Source of the DNA: Flavobacteriales bacterium UBA720
GTDB taxonomy: Bacteria > Bacteroidota > Bacteroidia > Flavobacteriales > Weeksellaceae
Reading direction: 5' to 3'
NCBI GenBank assembly: GCA_002297505.1
Contig: DBLQ01000001.1
Coordinates: forward strand, 1 to 64,000
Length of the DNA stretch: 64,000 nt
How positions within the stretch are numbered: the first letter of the stretch is position 1; each line of letters opens with the position of its first letter. The notes under the pieces are model-generated. The model ran no database searches, had not been told where the DNA came from, and worked only from the letters and a program-made list of their open reading frames with translations. The position numbers and the translations under genes are program-made. Positions 1 to 8,171 of the stretch are shown one piece after another.

Positions 1-769
1 GTTCTGTGAATTTTTTCACCACACCCCAGGCCACGTTTCCGAAACCTGAAACCGTTGCCGTTTTACCTTCGATTTTTTCATCAATGGTTTTCAGCATTTG
101 CTCTGCAAAGTACACCACGCCATAGCCTGTAGCTTCCGGTCTGATGAGTGAACCTCCGTACGCCAGACCTTTTCCGGTCAAAACTCCGGTAAATTCATTT
201 CTGATTTTTTTATACATCCCGAAAAGGTACCCAATCTCTCTGGCGCCAACCCCGATGTCTCCGGCAGGAACGTCTGTTTCCGGACCGATGTGTTTGCAAA
301 GCTCCGTCATAAAAGCCTGGCAAAAACGCATCACTTCCATATCGGATTTACCTTGAGGATCAAAGTCGGAACCACCTTTTCCACCACCCATCGGAAGCGT
401 TGTAAGACTGTTTTTAAAAACCTGCTCGAAGGCAAGAAATTTCAGAACACTAAGGTTCACCGTTGGATGAAAACGGATTCCGCCTTTGTAAGGGCCAATG
501 GCAGAGTTCATCTGGATTCTGAAACCACGGTTCACCTGGATTTCGCCTTTGTCATCAATCCAAGGCACGCGGAAAATAATCACTCTTTCCGGCTCAGCCA
601 TTCTCTCCAGGAGCTTCATTCCGGTATATTCTTTTCTGGTGGCGATGAACGGGATTACCGTCACTGCAACTTCTTTTACGGCTTGGATAAATTCGGGTTC
701 ATTAGGATTTTTGGCTTCGATTTTTGCCATAAACTCCTGAATCTTTTGTTCAACGTTATAGTGTTCCAT
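1..769 (-). CDS. gdhA: NADP-type glutamate dehydrogenase (C-terminus outside window)
   Basis: Reductive amination of 2-oxoglutarate to glutamate in the cytoplasm, the ammonium-assimilating reaction. The first 256 codons are present and the rest runs off the left edge. The translation starts MEHYNVEQKIQEFMAKIEAK and contains the family signatures GPYKGGIRFHP (about residues 92-102) and MGGGKGGSDFDPQGKS (about 127-142), whose lysine near 131 is the catalytic one in the hexameric bacterial enzymes. The last visible residues begin the Rossmann domain (TVSGFGNVAWG). The ATG at 767-769 lies about 14 bases after a well-formed Bacteroidota promoter, so the start is secure. A neighbouring gene, dprA, lies upstream on the same strand but is separated by 180 bases and this gene has its own promoter. 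Confidence 0.96.
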   Translation of the reverse strand, partial: MEHYNVEQKIQEFMAKIEAKNPNEPEFIQAVKEVAVTVIPFIATRKEYTGMKLLERMAEPERVIIFRVPWIDDKGEIQVNRGFRIQMNSAIGPYKGGIRFHPTVNLSVLKFLAFEQVFKNSLTTLPMGGGKGGSDFDPQGKSDMEVMRFCQAFMTELCKHIGPETDVPAGDIGVGAREIGYLFGMYKKIRNEFTGVLTGKGLAYGGSLIRPEATGYGVVYFAEQMLKTIDEKIEGKTATVSGFGNVAWGVVKKFTE

Positions 770-788
770 TGTTCTATAATTATGACAA

Positions 789-818
789 CAAATTTAATTT
801 TATTTTCAAATTTTGCAA
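789..818 (-). promoter_or_regulatory. gdhA promoter (Bacteroidota type)
   Basis: On the minus strand a TTG box (816-818) is followed after 19 bases by TAAATTTG (789-796), matching the Bacteroidota housekeeping consensus TTG-N19-TAnnTTTG. Transcription would begin near 783 and give a leader of about 14 bases before the gdhA ATG at 769. Seen directly; the start of transcription is inferred. Confidence 0.7.
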
Positions 819-949
819 GTAATATTTTGATTTTTATTGAAAAATTAATGATATTAAAGATGTTTTTTGCTTATTGTATAATTTATTCTTTTGCGTTAAC
901 GATTATTGAATCTAATGTTAATTTATTTCAAGTTTTCGGAACGCCGGGT

Positions 950-2065
950 TTAATCATTTCGAAGATATTGCCTGCCGGAAAGACATTTAATACAGCCATA
1001 AATTTCTAAATCCAAAAGAATTGGTAAAAGCTTATGATGCAGAATGTTAGTTTTCTCAGCAATCTCGTCCAGAGTATAGGGCTTTTCATAATCCAGTATA
1101 TCGAGAATTTTCTGATGTTCCTTTTTATCGGCGGGCAGCCGGATTTTGGGTTTCTCCTCCGGAAACAGCTCGGGCTGAACGGCTAAATTAAGACTATCTA
1201 TCAGCGACTTGACATTGACGATGGCTGCTGCTTTATTGGCCGCAATGAGATGGTTACAGCCCTGGCTGTAGATATCAGTGATCTTGCCGGGCAAGGCGTA
1301 AACATCACGGTTATAATTATTAGCGGCCGTCACCGTGGTTACAGAGCCGCCGCCGTATGCCGTTTCCACCACCACCAGCTGAGGAGAGAGTCCTGCGATG
1401 ATGCGGTTGCGTTGCAGAAAATATTCTTTGCTGCTGCCATCAAAGGTGGCATATTCGGATACCATTGCACCGCCGTTATCCAGAATTCTCCGGACCAGAT
1501 TTTTATTGGACGCCGGATAGACCTTATCCAGACTCTGCGCCATTACTGCAACCGTGGGCAGAAGGTGTTTCAGAGTCTCCTCGTGCACGCAGGTATCGGC
1601 GCCCAATGCGAGTCCGCTCACAGTGGCAACATTGGAACCGCTCAGTTCCGCCAGCAAATCCTGAATAAACTGTCTGCCGTATGCAGTCAGCTTTCTGGTA
1701 CCTACGATGCTGATAGGATTGGCCTGATTATTAATTTGACCTTTGCAAAACAACAGCACAGGCGCATCTTCGCAATTCGTGAGATGTTTCGGATAGTCAG
1801 AATCGTGTTGGGAAATGATGCGGATCGCTTTTTTATCGCACAGCTGCAGCTCTTTTTCAGCTTTGAGAAGCAATTCCTTATTGCCGATGTCCCGGACACT
1901 TGCCACGCCGATTCCGGAAATATTCTGGAGCGATTTTTTTGTGGATTCCCAGACAGCTTTGGCAGAACCCCTGGTCTGAATCAGCTTTCTGAGATTGGTG
2001 TTGCCAATGTTTTTACATTGCCGCAACGCAAGAATATAGAGGTAATCTTCTGGGAACATGATCAT
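950..2065 (-). CDS. dprA: DNA-processing protein DprA
   Basis: DprA (Smf) binds incoming single-stranded DNA and loads RecA during natural transformation. The 371-residue protein has an N-terminal helix-hairpin-helix-like part (GIGVASVRDI, 51-60), the Rossmann-type DprA domain with VGTRKLTAYG (121-130), SGLALGAD (150-157), QRNRIIAGLS (218-227) and YALPG, and a C-terminal winged-helix domain (about 310-371). Length and domain order are normal for the family. A second ATG two codons in (2059) could be the true start. It lies 27 bases behind the rhomboid gene on the same strand and is probably cotranscribed with it. No other competence gene is visible nearby. Confidence 0.93.
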   Translation of the reverse strand: MIMFPEDYLYILALRQCKNIGNTNLRKLIQTRGSAKAVWESTKKSLQNISGIGVASVRDIGNKELLLKAEKELQLCDKKAIRIISQHDSDYPKHLTNCEDAPVLLFCKGQINNQANPISIVGTRKLTAYGRQFIQDLLAELSGSNVATVSGLALGADTCVHEETLKHLLPTVAVMAQSLDKVYPASNKNLVRRILDNGGAMVSEYATFDGSSKEYFLQRNRIIAGLSPQLVVVETAYGGGSVTTVTAANNYNRDVYALPGKITDIYSQGCNHLIAANKAAAIVNVKSLIDSLNLAVQPELFPEEKPKIRLPADKKEHQKILDILDYEKPYTLDEIAEKTNILHHKLLPILLDLEIYGCIKCLSGRQYLRND

Positions 2066-2092
2066 CTGTGTATTCCCACGAAATTAAGAAAA

Positions 2093-2869
2093 TTATTGTT
2101 CCCTTTTCCGGATTTCGTCCAGATATTCCCAGATGTTTTCCTGTTTCAGCTGCGGGAGTTCCTCGAAGTCCTCAGGATGATTGGCAATGTATTCCTGCCA
2201 CATCTTGTCATCGCGCTCATTATAATAATTCGGATATTCCCAGATGTACTTCCGTTTTTTTTCTTCCCCGATTTTCCGGAAAATGATAGCCAGTATTACA
2301 CCTGTGATGCTTCCCGCAAGGTGAGACTGCCAGCTGATGCGGCTTGGTTCTTCCAGCTGAGAAAAAAATTCTTCCGGAAAAATGCCCCAGATCAAACTGC
2401 CATAGTACAGCGCGACCACCATGGAAATCGTTAGCAGTTTCATATTCCAGCGGAATACGCCGCTGAAAAAGATGAAAAATGCCAGCATATAGACCAATCC
2501 ACTCGCACCAATGATGCAGCTGTAGTTCCATTCACCTGTCACAATGTCAATAGGCGGCAGCATCCAGACGAGCAGTCCCGACGCAATCCACCCAATCAGG
2601 AAAATCCGGACGGCGATCTTGGGATAAAACTCGAACAGTAAAAAAAGGAGAATTGCTATGGGCAGTGAGTTGCCCACAATGTGGTCGAAACTGCCGTGCA
2701 AAAGTGGCGCGAAAAGAATGCCTTTCAATCCCTGAGGCATCAACGGAATCAGAGCGCCATTGCAGCCCTGCACCCATCCCAGGTTCTGGAACAGATAGCC
2801 TGCCCACATCAGTCCCAGCATGAGGAAGGGAATCAGGATCGCCCGGAAATTGATTGACTTTAATAACAT
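2093..2869 (-). CDS. rhomboid family intramembrane serine protease
   Basis: Predicted inner-membrane protease that cuts transmembrane substrates. Starting at the ATG at 2869 the protein has 258 residues; a longer frame from 2926 would put a charged 19-residue tail before the first helix and is less likely. Six hydrophobic segments are visible. The rhomboid signatures are all present: HFDH..N pattern with H63 and N67 in the second helix, the nucleophile motif GASG (Ser123) and the general-base His183 in SHLAG. The C-terminal 60 residues are charged and cytoplasmic (WEYPNYYNERDDKMWQEY). It runs 27 bases ahead of dprA. Substrate unknown. Confidence 0.9.
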   Translation of the reverse strand: MLLKSINFRAILIPFLMLGLMWAGYLFQNLGWVQGCNGALIPLMPQGLKGILFAPLLHGSFDHIVGNSLPIAILLFLLFEFYPKIAVRIFLIGWIASGLLVWMLPPIDIVTGEWNYSCIIGASGLVYMLAFFIFFSGVFRWNMKLLTISMVVALYYGSLIWGIFPEEFFSQLEEPSRISWQSHLAGSITGVILAIIFRKIGEEKKRKYIWEYPNYYNERDDKMWQEYIANHPEDFEELPQLKQENIWEYLDEIRKREQ

Positions 2870-2986
2870 TGACTTTGAATTCACAATTTTACAGCCAATG
2901 TTCAGAAAAGGTAATTTTGTCTGCAAAAAATGACTGTTATCCTCATATTTGGTTATAAAGTCATATTTTACAAAATTTAGTTTTAT

Positions 2987-2994
2987 TATTTTTG
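2987..2994 (+). promoter_or_regulatory. minus-7 element before first DUF3078 gene
   Basis: TATTTTTG fits TAnnTTTG exactly and lies 17 bases before the ATG at 3012. No convincing upstream TTTG box at the usual distance. Confidence 0.5.
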
Positions 2995-3011
2995 CTTTAA
3001 AATTTTGGTTA

Positions 3012-4121
3012 ATGAAAAAGGTTCTGTTTTTTTTTGTATTGATATTATGTGTTATTGCTAATGCGCAAGAAGTTGATTATCAAAAAGTCATAGATTCTAT
3101 CGCACAAAAAAAATGGGACTCTACCGCGCTGGATTTGGATAGTCTGGCCAATCCAAAAATTGTGGACATCCACGCTATCCGTAAAGATTCGGTAAAACTG
3201 GCCAATAATATGGTTATTGTTCCCAATAATAATGACAATAGTCCGCTGACGCCATCGTCCATCCTGAGCCTGCCCACGCTGAAGCGTTGGTTTGTCTTCG
3301 GGCAAAACAGCCTGGTTTTCAATCAATCTTCTTTTTCCAACTGGTACGCCGGCGGGAACAATAACATTGGTGTCATCGGGAAAATCAACTACAATATCGT
3401 TTATAAAAAGGAACGTCATTACCTTGATAACAACATCCAGATGGGCTACGGCTTTGTGTCTTCCACAGGGCAATCTACCAGGAAGACAGATGATTATATT
3501 AACATCATGACCAATTACGGTTATGAGCTTGCTCAGCATTATTACCTCTCGACGGGTTTCCAGTTTCTGTCGCAGTTCACGGCAGGCTATAATTACTCCA
3601 ACACGCCGGACCCGGTTTTCGATGACAGAATTTCAAAATTTATGGCGCCGGGTTACCTTAACATAGGTATCGGTCTTTCTTACAATCCTAATGAAAATTT
3701 TCAGGTGATTGCAAGACCTGTGAATGGAAAATTTACCTTCGTGCTGGATGAGAAACTGCAGACTGAAGGCACCTATGGTCTGGAGCGTGATGGCCAAAGT
3801 GTAAGGACAGAGCTGGGTGCTATGGTGAATGTGCTTTACAAGCTCAAACTCTTTAAAGATGCCACCTTCATCAATCAGATCAATTTCTTCAGCAATTATC
3901 TTCAGCATGCCGAGCGGGTGGATATCAACTACAGCGGTACCTTAAATCTCAAATTCAATAAATATATCACAACGGTAGTGACTCTGGAGATGATGTATGA
4001 CCACGACCAGATCAAAAGACTGCAGAGAAAGCAGACTTTGGGTGTCGGGATTACCTACAACCTGGGTTACAAGGTGGAGCGGGACAGCAGCACCGGGATT
4101 ATCAAACCTTTTGTGAACTAA
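3012..4121 (+). CDS. DUF3078 domain-containing outer-membrane protein (copy 1)
   Basis: 369 residues from the ATG at 3012; the frame is open further upstream but the signal peptide MKKVLFFFVLILCVIANAQ begins exactly here. The mature protein has a polar N-terminal stretch of about 75 residues, then the DUF3078 signature NQSSFSNWYAGG (104-115) and alternating beta-strand-like segments ending in LGVGITYNLGY, which suggests an outer-membrane beta-barrel. DUF3078 proteins are common in Flavobacteriia; their function is not known to me. The gene directly downstream (4164) encodes a shorter paralogue lacking most of the N-terminal spacer, so the pair is a tandem duplication. Confidence 0.85.
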   Translation: MKKVLFFFVLILCVIANAQEVDYQKVIDSIAQKKWDSTALDLDSLANPKIVDIHAIRKDSVKLANNMVIVPNNNDNSPLTPSSILSLPTLKRWFVFGQNSLVFNQSSFSNWYAGGNNNIGVIGKINYNIVYKKERHYLDNNIQMGYGFVSSTGQSTRKTDDYINIMTNYGYELAQHYYLSTGFQFLSQFTAGYNYSNTPDPVFDDRISKFMAPGYLNIGIGLSYNPNENFQVIARPVNGKFTFVLDEKLQTEGTYGLERDGQSVRTELGAMVNVLYKLKLFKDATFINQINFFSNYLQHAERVDINYSGTLNLKFNKYITTVVTLEMMYDHDQIKRLQRKQTLGVGITYNLGYKVERDSSTGIIKPFVN

Positions 4122-4143
4122 TCTGTTGAAATTCATATATTTG
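4110..4143 (+). promoter_or_regulatory. promoter of second DUF3078 gene
   Basis: TTTG (4110-4113), a 22-base spacer, then TATATTTG (4136-4143): a full Bacteroidota promoter whose upstream box lies inside the last codons of the first DUF3078 gene. It implies that the second copy can be transcribed alone. Confidence 0.65.
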
Positions 4144-4163
4144 TTTTAATAAAAAACAGATGT

Positions 4164-5069
4164 ATGAAAAAGTTACTTTTTTCTGCCGCGCTACTCGTGG
4201 CACTACAGACCTTGGCGCAGGAGCAGCCAGTTCAGGATTCTACAAAAGCGTGGTCCGTCGCAGGGCAGATTACCTTGATGCTCAATCAGTCTGCATTTTC
4301 CAACTGGGTGGCCGGTGGTGCCAATAGTATAGGCTGGCAGGCAGGTGTCAATTACAATCTGACTTACGAAAAGGATAAAGACCTATGGGAAAACCTGATT
4401 ATCCTGGGTTACGGGATGAACAATACCCAAGGTGTAGGCAACCGGAAAACGCAGGATGTCATTAATCTGTCTATCAATTATGGGCGGAAGATTTCGGAAC
4501 ATTGGTACACTTCCGTGGGCGCAGGATTAATTACCCAGTTTGCACCGGGCTATGATGATGGCAATAATCCGGAGGCCAGGAAGATCTCCAATTTTATGGC
4601 GCCGGGCTATCTCAATCTGGGCGCAGGTTTCACTTACAAACCTTCCGACAATTTTACGATGACCCTGCGGCCGGCGAATGCCAGATTTACTTTTGTAATG
4701 GATAAAACCCTGCAGTATGCGGGAAGCTATGGCCTTAAAAAAGACGGCGATGCCATGCTGTTCCAGTTCGGTTTTCTGGGAACGGCGCAGTACAAGGCGA
4801 AGCTGATGGAGAATATAACGTTGATGAACAATGCCTCGGTTTTTTCGAATTACCTGGACCATCCGGAAAGACTGGTGCTTTCTTACAGCGGAATTCTGAA
4901 TATGAAGGTCAACAAGTATATTTCTACCAATGTGACGCTGGACCTGCTGTACGACCACAATCAGATCAGGAAAACGCAGCTGAAGCAGACTTTGGGAATC
5001 GGACTGGCTTATAATATTGATAATGGAAAGAAACGCTCCGATGACAAACGGAATCAGAGCTGGAAATAA
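4164..5069 (+). CDS. DUF3078 domain-containing outer-membrane protein (copy 2)
   Basis: 301 residues with signal peptide MKKLLFSAALLVALQTLAQ. The DUF3078 signature NQSAFSNWVAGG lies at 41-52, much closer to the N-terminus than in copy 1. The two proteins match along the barrel region, for example ISNFMAPGYLNLGAGFTY here against ISKFMAPGYLNIGIGLSY in copy 1, and YDHNQIRKTQLKQTLGIG against YDHDQIKRLQRKQTLGVG. The C-terminal tail is longer and charged (NGKKRSDDKRNQSWK). It has its own promoter and ends in a terminator shared with msrA. Cellular role unknown. Confidence 0.85.
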   Translation: MKKLLFSAALLVALQTLAQEQPVQDSTKAWSVAGQITLMLNQSAFSNWVAGGANSIGWQAGVNYNLTYEKDKDLWENLIILGYGMNNTQGVGNRKTQDVINLSINYGRKISEHWYTSVGAGLITQFAPGYDDGNNPEARKISNFMAPGYLNLGAGFTYKPSDNFTMTLRPANARFTFVMDKTLQYAGSYGLKKDGDAMLFQFGFLGTAQYKAKLMENITLMNNASVFSNYLDHPERLVLSYSGILNMKVNKYISTNVTLDLLYDHNQIRKTQLKQTLGIGLAYNIDNGKKRSDDKRNQSWK

Positions 5070-5098
5070 AAAAGCGGAGAGTTAATTCTCCGCTTTTT
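5069..5098. terminator. bidirectional terminator between DUF3078 copy 2 and msrA
   Basis: The arms AAAAAGCGGAGA and TCTCCGCTTTTT form a 12-base-pair stem around a 6-base loop. A-run on one side and T-run on the other allow it to work in both directions. It overlaps the stop codon of each gene. Confidence 0.85.
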
Positions 5099-5735
5099 CG
5101 TTCAGCCAGCCCATTTCGCCAAAATGTTTTTTGAATTTCTGGATTTTTGGTCCTACTACTGCGCTGCAATAAGGCTGCGTAGGATTGGCATTGTAATAAC
5201 CCTGGTGATACTGCTCTGCCGGCCAGAATTTTTTGAACGGAACAATTTCTGTGACGTATATCCCGTTCCATTCCTGCTTGGCTTCGGATTCTTTCATAGA
5301 CTCTTCTGCTTGCTGCTTTTGCTGCTCAGAATGATAGAAGATGGCGGAACGGTACTGTGTGCCGATGTCATTGCCCTGTCTGTTGAGCGTAGTCGGGTTA
5401 TGCAGAAACCAGAAGACCTCCAGTAATTGCTTAAAAGAAATAATTTTCGGGTCGAAGGCAATTTCCACCACTTCCGCATGACCTGTAGTTCCGGTGCATA
5501 CCTCTTCATACGTAGGATGATCCTTGTGACCACCGGAGTAGCCGGAAGTTACAGATTCTACGCCCTTCAGCATATGGAAACAGCTTTCCACACACCAGAA
5601 ACATCCACCTGCCAAAGTGGCATATTCCAAATTGTTCTTGTCCATTTTTTGATTTGTTAAAGGTTTTGATTTTTTCTCCTGTCCGTTACAGCTGATCAGG
5701 AAAAAACTTAAGATGATGAATAAATAACGTGTCAT
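5082..5735 (-). CDS. msrA: peptide-methionine (S)-S-oxide reductase, lipoprotein form
   Basis: Repairs oxidised methionine (S-epimer) in proteins. Starting at 5735 the 217-residue product has a lipoprotein signal, MTRYLFIILSFFLISC with the lipobox cysteine at 16, so the enzyme is likely anchored in the periplasm. The catalytic motif GCFWC is at 44-48 (nucleophile Cys45), followed by the family segments SGYSGG and GHAEVVEI and a C-terminal PYCSAVVGPKI with a possible resolving cysteine. A longer frame starting at 5780 would run through the hairpin at 5750-5816 and would bury the lipobox, so 5735 is preferred. Thiol reductant for this exported form is unknown. Confidence 0.93.
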   Translation of the reverse strand: MTRYLFIILSFFLISCNGQEKKSKPLTNQKMDKNNLEYATLAGGCFWCVESCFHMLKGVESVTSGYSGGHKDHPTYEEVCTGTTGHAEVVEIAFDPKIISFKQLLEVFWFLHNPTTLNRQGNDIGTQYRSAIFYHSEQQKQQAEESMKESEAKQEWNGIYVTEIVPFKKFWPAEQYHQGYYNANPTQPYCSAVVGPKIQKFKKHFGEMGWLNEKAEN

Positions 5736-5749
5736 GGGCTCAAAGAAAA

Positions 5750-5816
5750 ATCCTTTGATTTTCTGGACTATCAATAGCAAAAATTATTCCTATTGTACTT
5801 TAGAAAATCAAAGGAT
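5750..5816 (-). terminator. 67-base hairpin, probable terminator of the ROK kinase gene
   Basis: Perfect inverted arms ATCCTTTGATTTTC (5750-5763) and GAAAATCAAAGGAT (5803-5816), extended by one further pair, enclose a second stem CAATAG/CTATTG (5772-5777, 5790-5795). On the minus strand the hairpin starts 11 bases after the ROK stop codon and is followed by TTTTTCTTT. It ends 14 bases before the msrA start, so it could also affect msrA expression. Confidence 0.65.
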
Positions 5817-5826
5817 GATGAGCGTG

Positions 5827-6801
5827 TTATTTAGAGTTTTCCCACACCAGAGCACTGGCGCCGAGAATGGCTGCATCTGCCTCGTCCAGCTCGCTGAAAA
5901 CTAATTTGACTTTGGATCGGAAAATAGGAAGCAGGTTTCTTTCCATGTGCAGTTTGGCAGGCTTCAGCAAGAAATCTCCTGCCTTGATTACGCCACCGAA
6001 GAGCAAAATAGCTTCTGGTGAAGAAAACATTACGAAATTAGCCAAGGCTTCACCCAATTTTTGTCCCGTATATCTGAAGACTTCGATGGCTGTAGGATCG
6101 CCTTTTTCAGCGCATTCGAAGACAGTTTTGGAATTGATGGTATCTTCCGGATATTGATTGAGCATAGAGTCCGGGAATTCGGCACGGAATTTTTTAGCAG
6201 TAATCGCAATTCCGGTTGCCGATGCATACGCCTCAAGACTTCCTTCCGAACCGGTACTCCAATGCTTTCTGCCGCCAGGTTTTACGATGGTATGACCCAA
6301 TTCTCCGGCAAAACCGTCATGGCCGTAAATCAGATTTCCTCCGCTGATGATACCACTTCCTACACCGGTTCCCAGTGTGATCATAATAAAATCCTTCATG
6401 CCTCTGGCTGCGCCGAACATCATCTCGCCCAGTGCCGCCGCATTGGCATCGTTGGTCATCTTGCAACGGACGCCGAATTTCTGTGTCATCAGTTCCGCAA
6501 AAGGCACCACGCCTTTCCACGGCAGATTAGGAGCCAGTTCTATGGTACCTTTGAAATAGTTGGCATTCGGAGCGCCCACGCCGATGCCATCCAGGCTGTT
6601 ATTGCCTTTGACATCCTCCAGGAGTGGCGTTATATTCTCATACAATGCGTCTATAAAATCCTCTACCTGTTTATAATCTTCTGTTTTTATGCTTCCTTTC
6701 GCAAGAATTTCTCCGCGATGGTTTACCAGTCCGAATTTGGTATTCGTCCCGCCAATATCAATTCCAATGGCGATTTGTCGGGACAGATCAAGTAATGACA
6801 T
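5827..6801 (-). CDS. ROK family sugar kinase (glucokinase-like) without the zinc motif
   Basis: Cytoplasmic ATP-dependent sugar kinase of the ROK family; glucose is the likely substrate but this is inferred. 324 residues. The ATP-phosphate loop DIGGT lies at 15-19, the catalytic aspartate in NDAN at 118, the second phosphate motif LGTGVGSG at 143-150, and GELGH at 166-170. In typical ROK proteins this last histidine is followed by a CxCGxxGCxE zinc motif; here the equivalent segment reads KHWSTGSEGSLEAY (179-192) and no cysteine remains. The fold is otherwise complete, so the protein probably works without zinc. The gene stands alone and ends in a long hairpin. Confidence 0.88.
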   Translation of the reverse strand: MSLLDLSRQIAIGIDIGGTNTKFGLVNHRGEILAKGSIKTEDYKQVEDFIDALYENITPLLEDVKGNNSLDGIGVGAPNANYFKGTIELAPNLPWKGVVPFAELMTQKFGVRCKMTNDANAAALGEMMFGAARGMKDFIMITLGTGVGSGIISGGNLIYGHDGFAGELGHTIVKPGGRKHWSTGSEGSLEAYASATGIAITAKKFRAEFPDSMLNQYPEDTINSKTVFECAEKGDPTAIEVFRYTGQKLGEALANFVMFSSPEAILLFGGVIKAGDFLLKPAKLHMERNLLPIFRSKVKLVFSELDEADAAILGASALVWENSK

Positions 6802-6919
6802 TAAGTTTAATTTTTTTTGTGAGGATAAATTTATGGAAAATCAATGTAATATGTGACAAATATTAATTTAATTTTAGTATCAGGATGATGACTCTGACCA
6901 GCTTTTTTCATCAACAAAA

Positions 6920-6945
6920 AAATCCGGATGCTGCCATCTGGATTT
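6920..6945 (-). terminator. terminator of the PepSY gene
   Basis: AAATCCGGATG and CATCTGGATTT pair over 11 positions (one G-T) around a 4-base loop, with a T-run following on the minus strand. Confidence 0.75.
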
Positions 6946-6954
6946 CTGTATCAA

Positions 6955-8163
6955 TTATTTAGTTGGGGTCTTCTTGCGCCGGCCCCACCAGATCATAAAT
7001 CCTGTGACTGGCATCGATGCGATAATTAAGCTGACGATGAAGGCTATGATTTTCGTAGGTAATCCCAGGATGGCGCCAACGTGAATGTCATAATTGGCGG
7101 CAACCGTTTTTTCGCCGAAATTTTTATCTTCCGGGTCGTGCCGGTGTAATAATTCGCCTGAATTTTCATCAAAAATCAAACTGCTGCTTTTATGGTAAGA
7201 ATAGGAGAGATGTTTTACATAAACTTCGAAATGCGGATGCTCGTGGTCGTCTAGGTGCGGATGTCCCAAGTCTAAGGAAAAGCCATAAGCATTGGGATAC
7301 AATTCTTTGACCTTATCGGAAATCTTGTCCAGAGTTTTGTCTGTCCTCATTTCGATCGGAGCTTTGGTCGTGATTTTAGAAAAATCTGGGTAAGCCGTTT
7401 CTCCGCCGGAAAAAATGTAGTAAATGGAAGCCTGCACTACGAAGAATGCATAAAACAATCCTGTAATGGTTAGAATCAACGCAAAAACGGATGAGTAGAA
7501 ACCCAGAATATTGTGGAGGTCATAATTCTTACGTTTCCATTGTGTTGTATCTTTCCATTGGAATTTGAAGCGCTGTTTTCTGGCTGCTTTGTTTTTGGGC
7601 CACCACAGTACGATTCCGGTGATCAGCATTACCAGAAAAATCAAAACCGGAATACCAACGACATACGTTCCCCAGTCTTGTTTCAAAAGAAAACTCCAGT
7701 GGATGGATTTGACGATGGCAAAGAAGCCGTTTTTCTCATCATAAACCTGAAGCACTTTTCCCGTATATGGATTGACGTAGGCCAGTTTGTAAATCGGGAA
7801 TTCGTCAAAATAATTCCATTGATCGGGCTGATGCTCGTACCAGTAGAACTGGTAGGACATTTTGTTGTCTATCGGGACATTGACCCAATGGATCGGATAT
7901 TTTTCCTGCGTCTGTGCATTGACCATTTTTTCCATCACGCGGATGGGAAGGATCTGTTTCTGGTCAATATTTTTTTCGTTGTGATAGATGTATTCTTTTC
8001 GACTAAGATTTTCAACCTCGTCTTTGAAAACGTAGAGCGCGCCGGTAATCGAAATAATGAAGATTAGCAAACCAATGGACAAGCCAAACCACAGATGCAG
8101 TTTGGCCGACCATTTCTTGAAAAATCCTGGTTTCTTTTTATGATGGTGTTTTTTTCTTCTCAT
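6955..8163 (-). CDS. PepSY-associated membrane protein, siderophore/iron utilisation
   Basis: 402-residue inner-membrane protein of the PepSY_TM family, often found with TonB-dependent siderophore receptors and thought to act in periplasmic or inner-membrane iron release. The N-terminus is very basic and histidine-rich (MRRKKHHHKKKPGFFKKW), followed by a helix at about 24-46, a large periplasmic segment, a helix pair near 165-190 (VGIPVLIFLVMLITGIVLWW), another near 220-245 and a last near 370-390 (PVTGFMIWWGRRKK). A histidine-rich patch, LGHPHLDDHEHPHFEVY, may bind metal. It starts 8 bases after the receptor gene and is cotranscribed with it. Confidence 0.87.
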   Translation of the reverse strand: MRRKKHHHKKKPGFFKKWSAKLHLWFGLSIGLLIFIISITGALYVFKDEVENLSRKEYIYHNEKNIDQKQILPIRVMEKMVNAQTQEKYPIHWVNVPIDNKMSYQFYWYEHQPDQWNYFDEFPIYKLAYVNPYTGKVLQVYDEKNGFFAIVKSIHWSFLLKQDWGTYVVGIPVLIFLVMLITGIVLWWPKNKAARKQRFKFQWKDTTQWKRKNYDLHNILGFYSSVFALILTITGLFYAFFVVQASIYYIFSGGETAYPDFSKITTKAPIEMRTDKTLDKISDKVKELYPNAYGFSLDLGHPHLDDHEHPHFEVYVKHLSYSYHKSSSLIFDENSGELLHRHDPEDKNFGEKTVAANYDIHVGAILGLPTKIIAFIVSLIIASMPVTGFMIWWGRRKKTPTK

Positions 8164-8171
8164 GCGTGAGT

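Noticed and set aside
1250..2434. A 394-codon open frame on the plus strand opposite dprA and the rhomboid gene
   Set aside because: It is a shadow of two well-supported minus-strand genes; its translation has no domain and a skewed composition.
6061..6795. A 244-codon plus-strand frame opposite the ROK kinase
   Set aside because: Shadow of a gene with clear kinase motifs.
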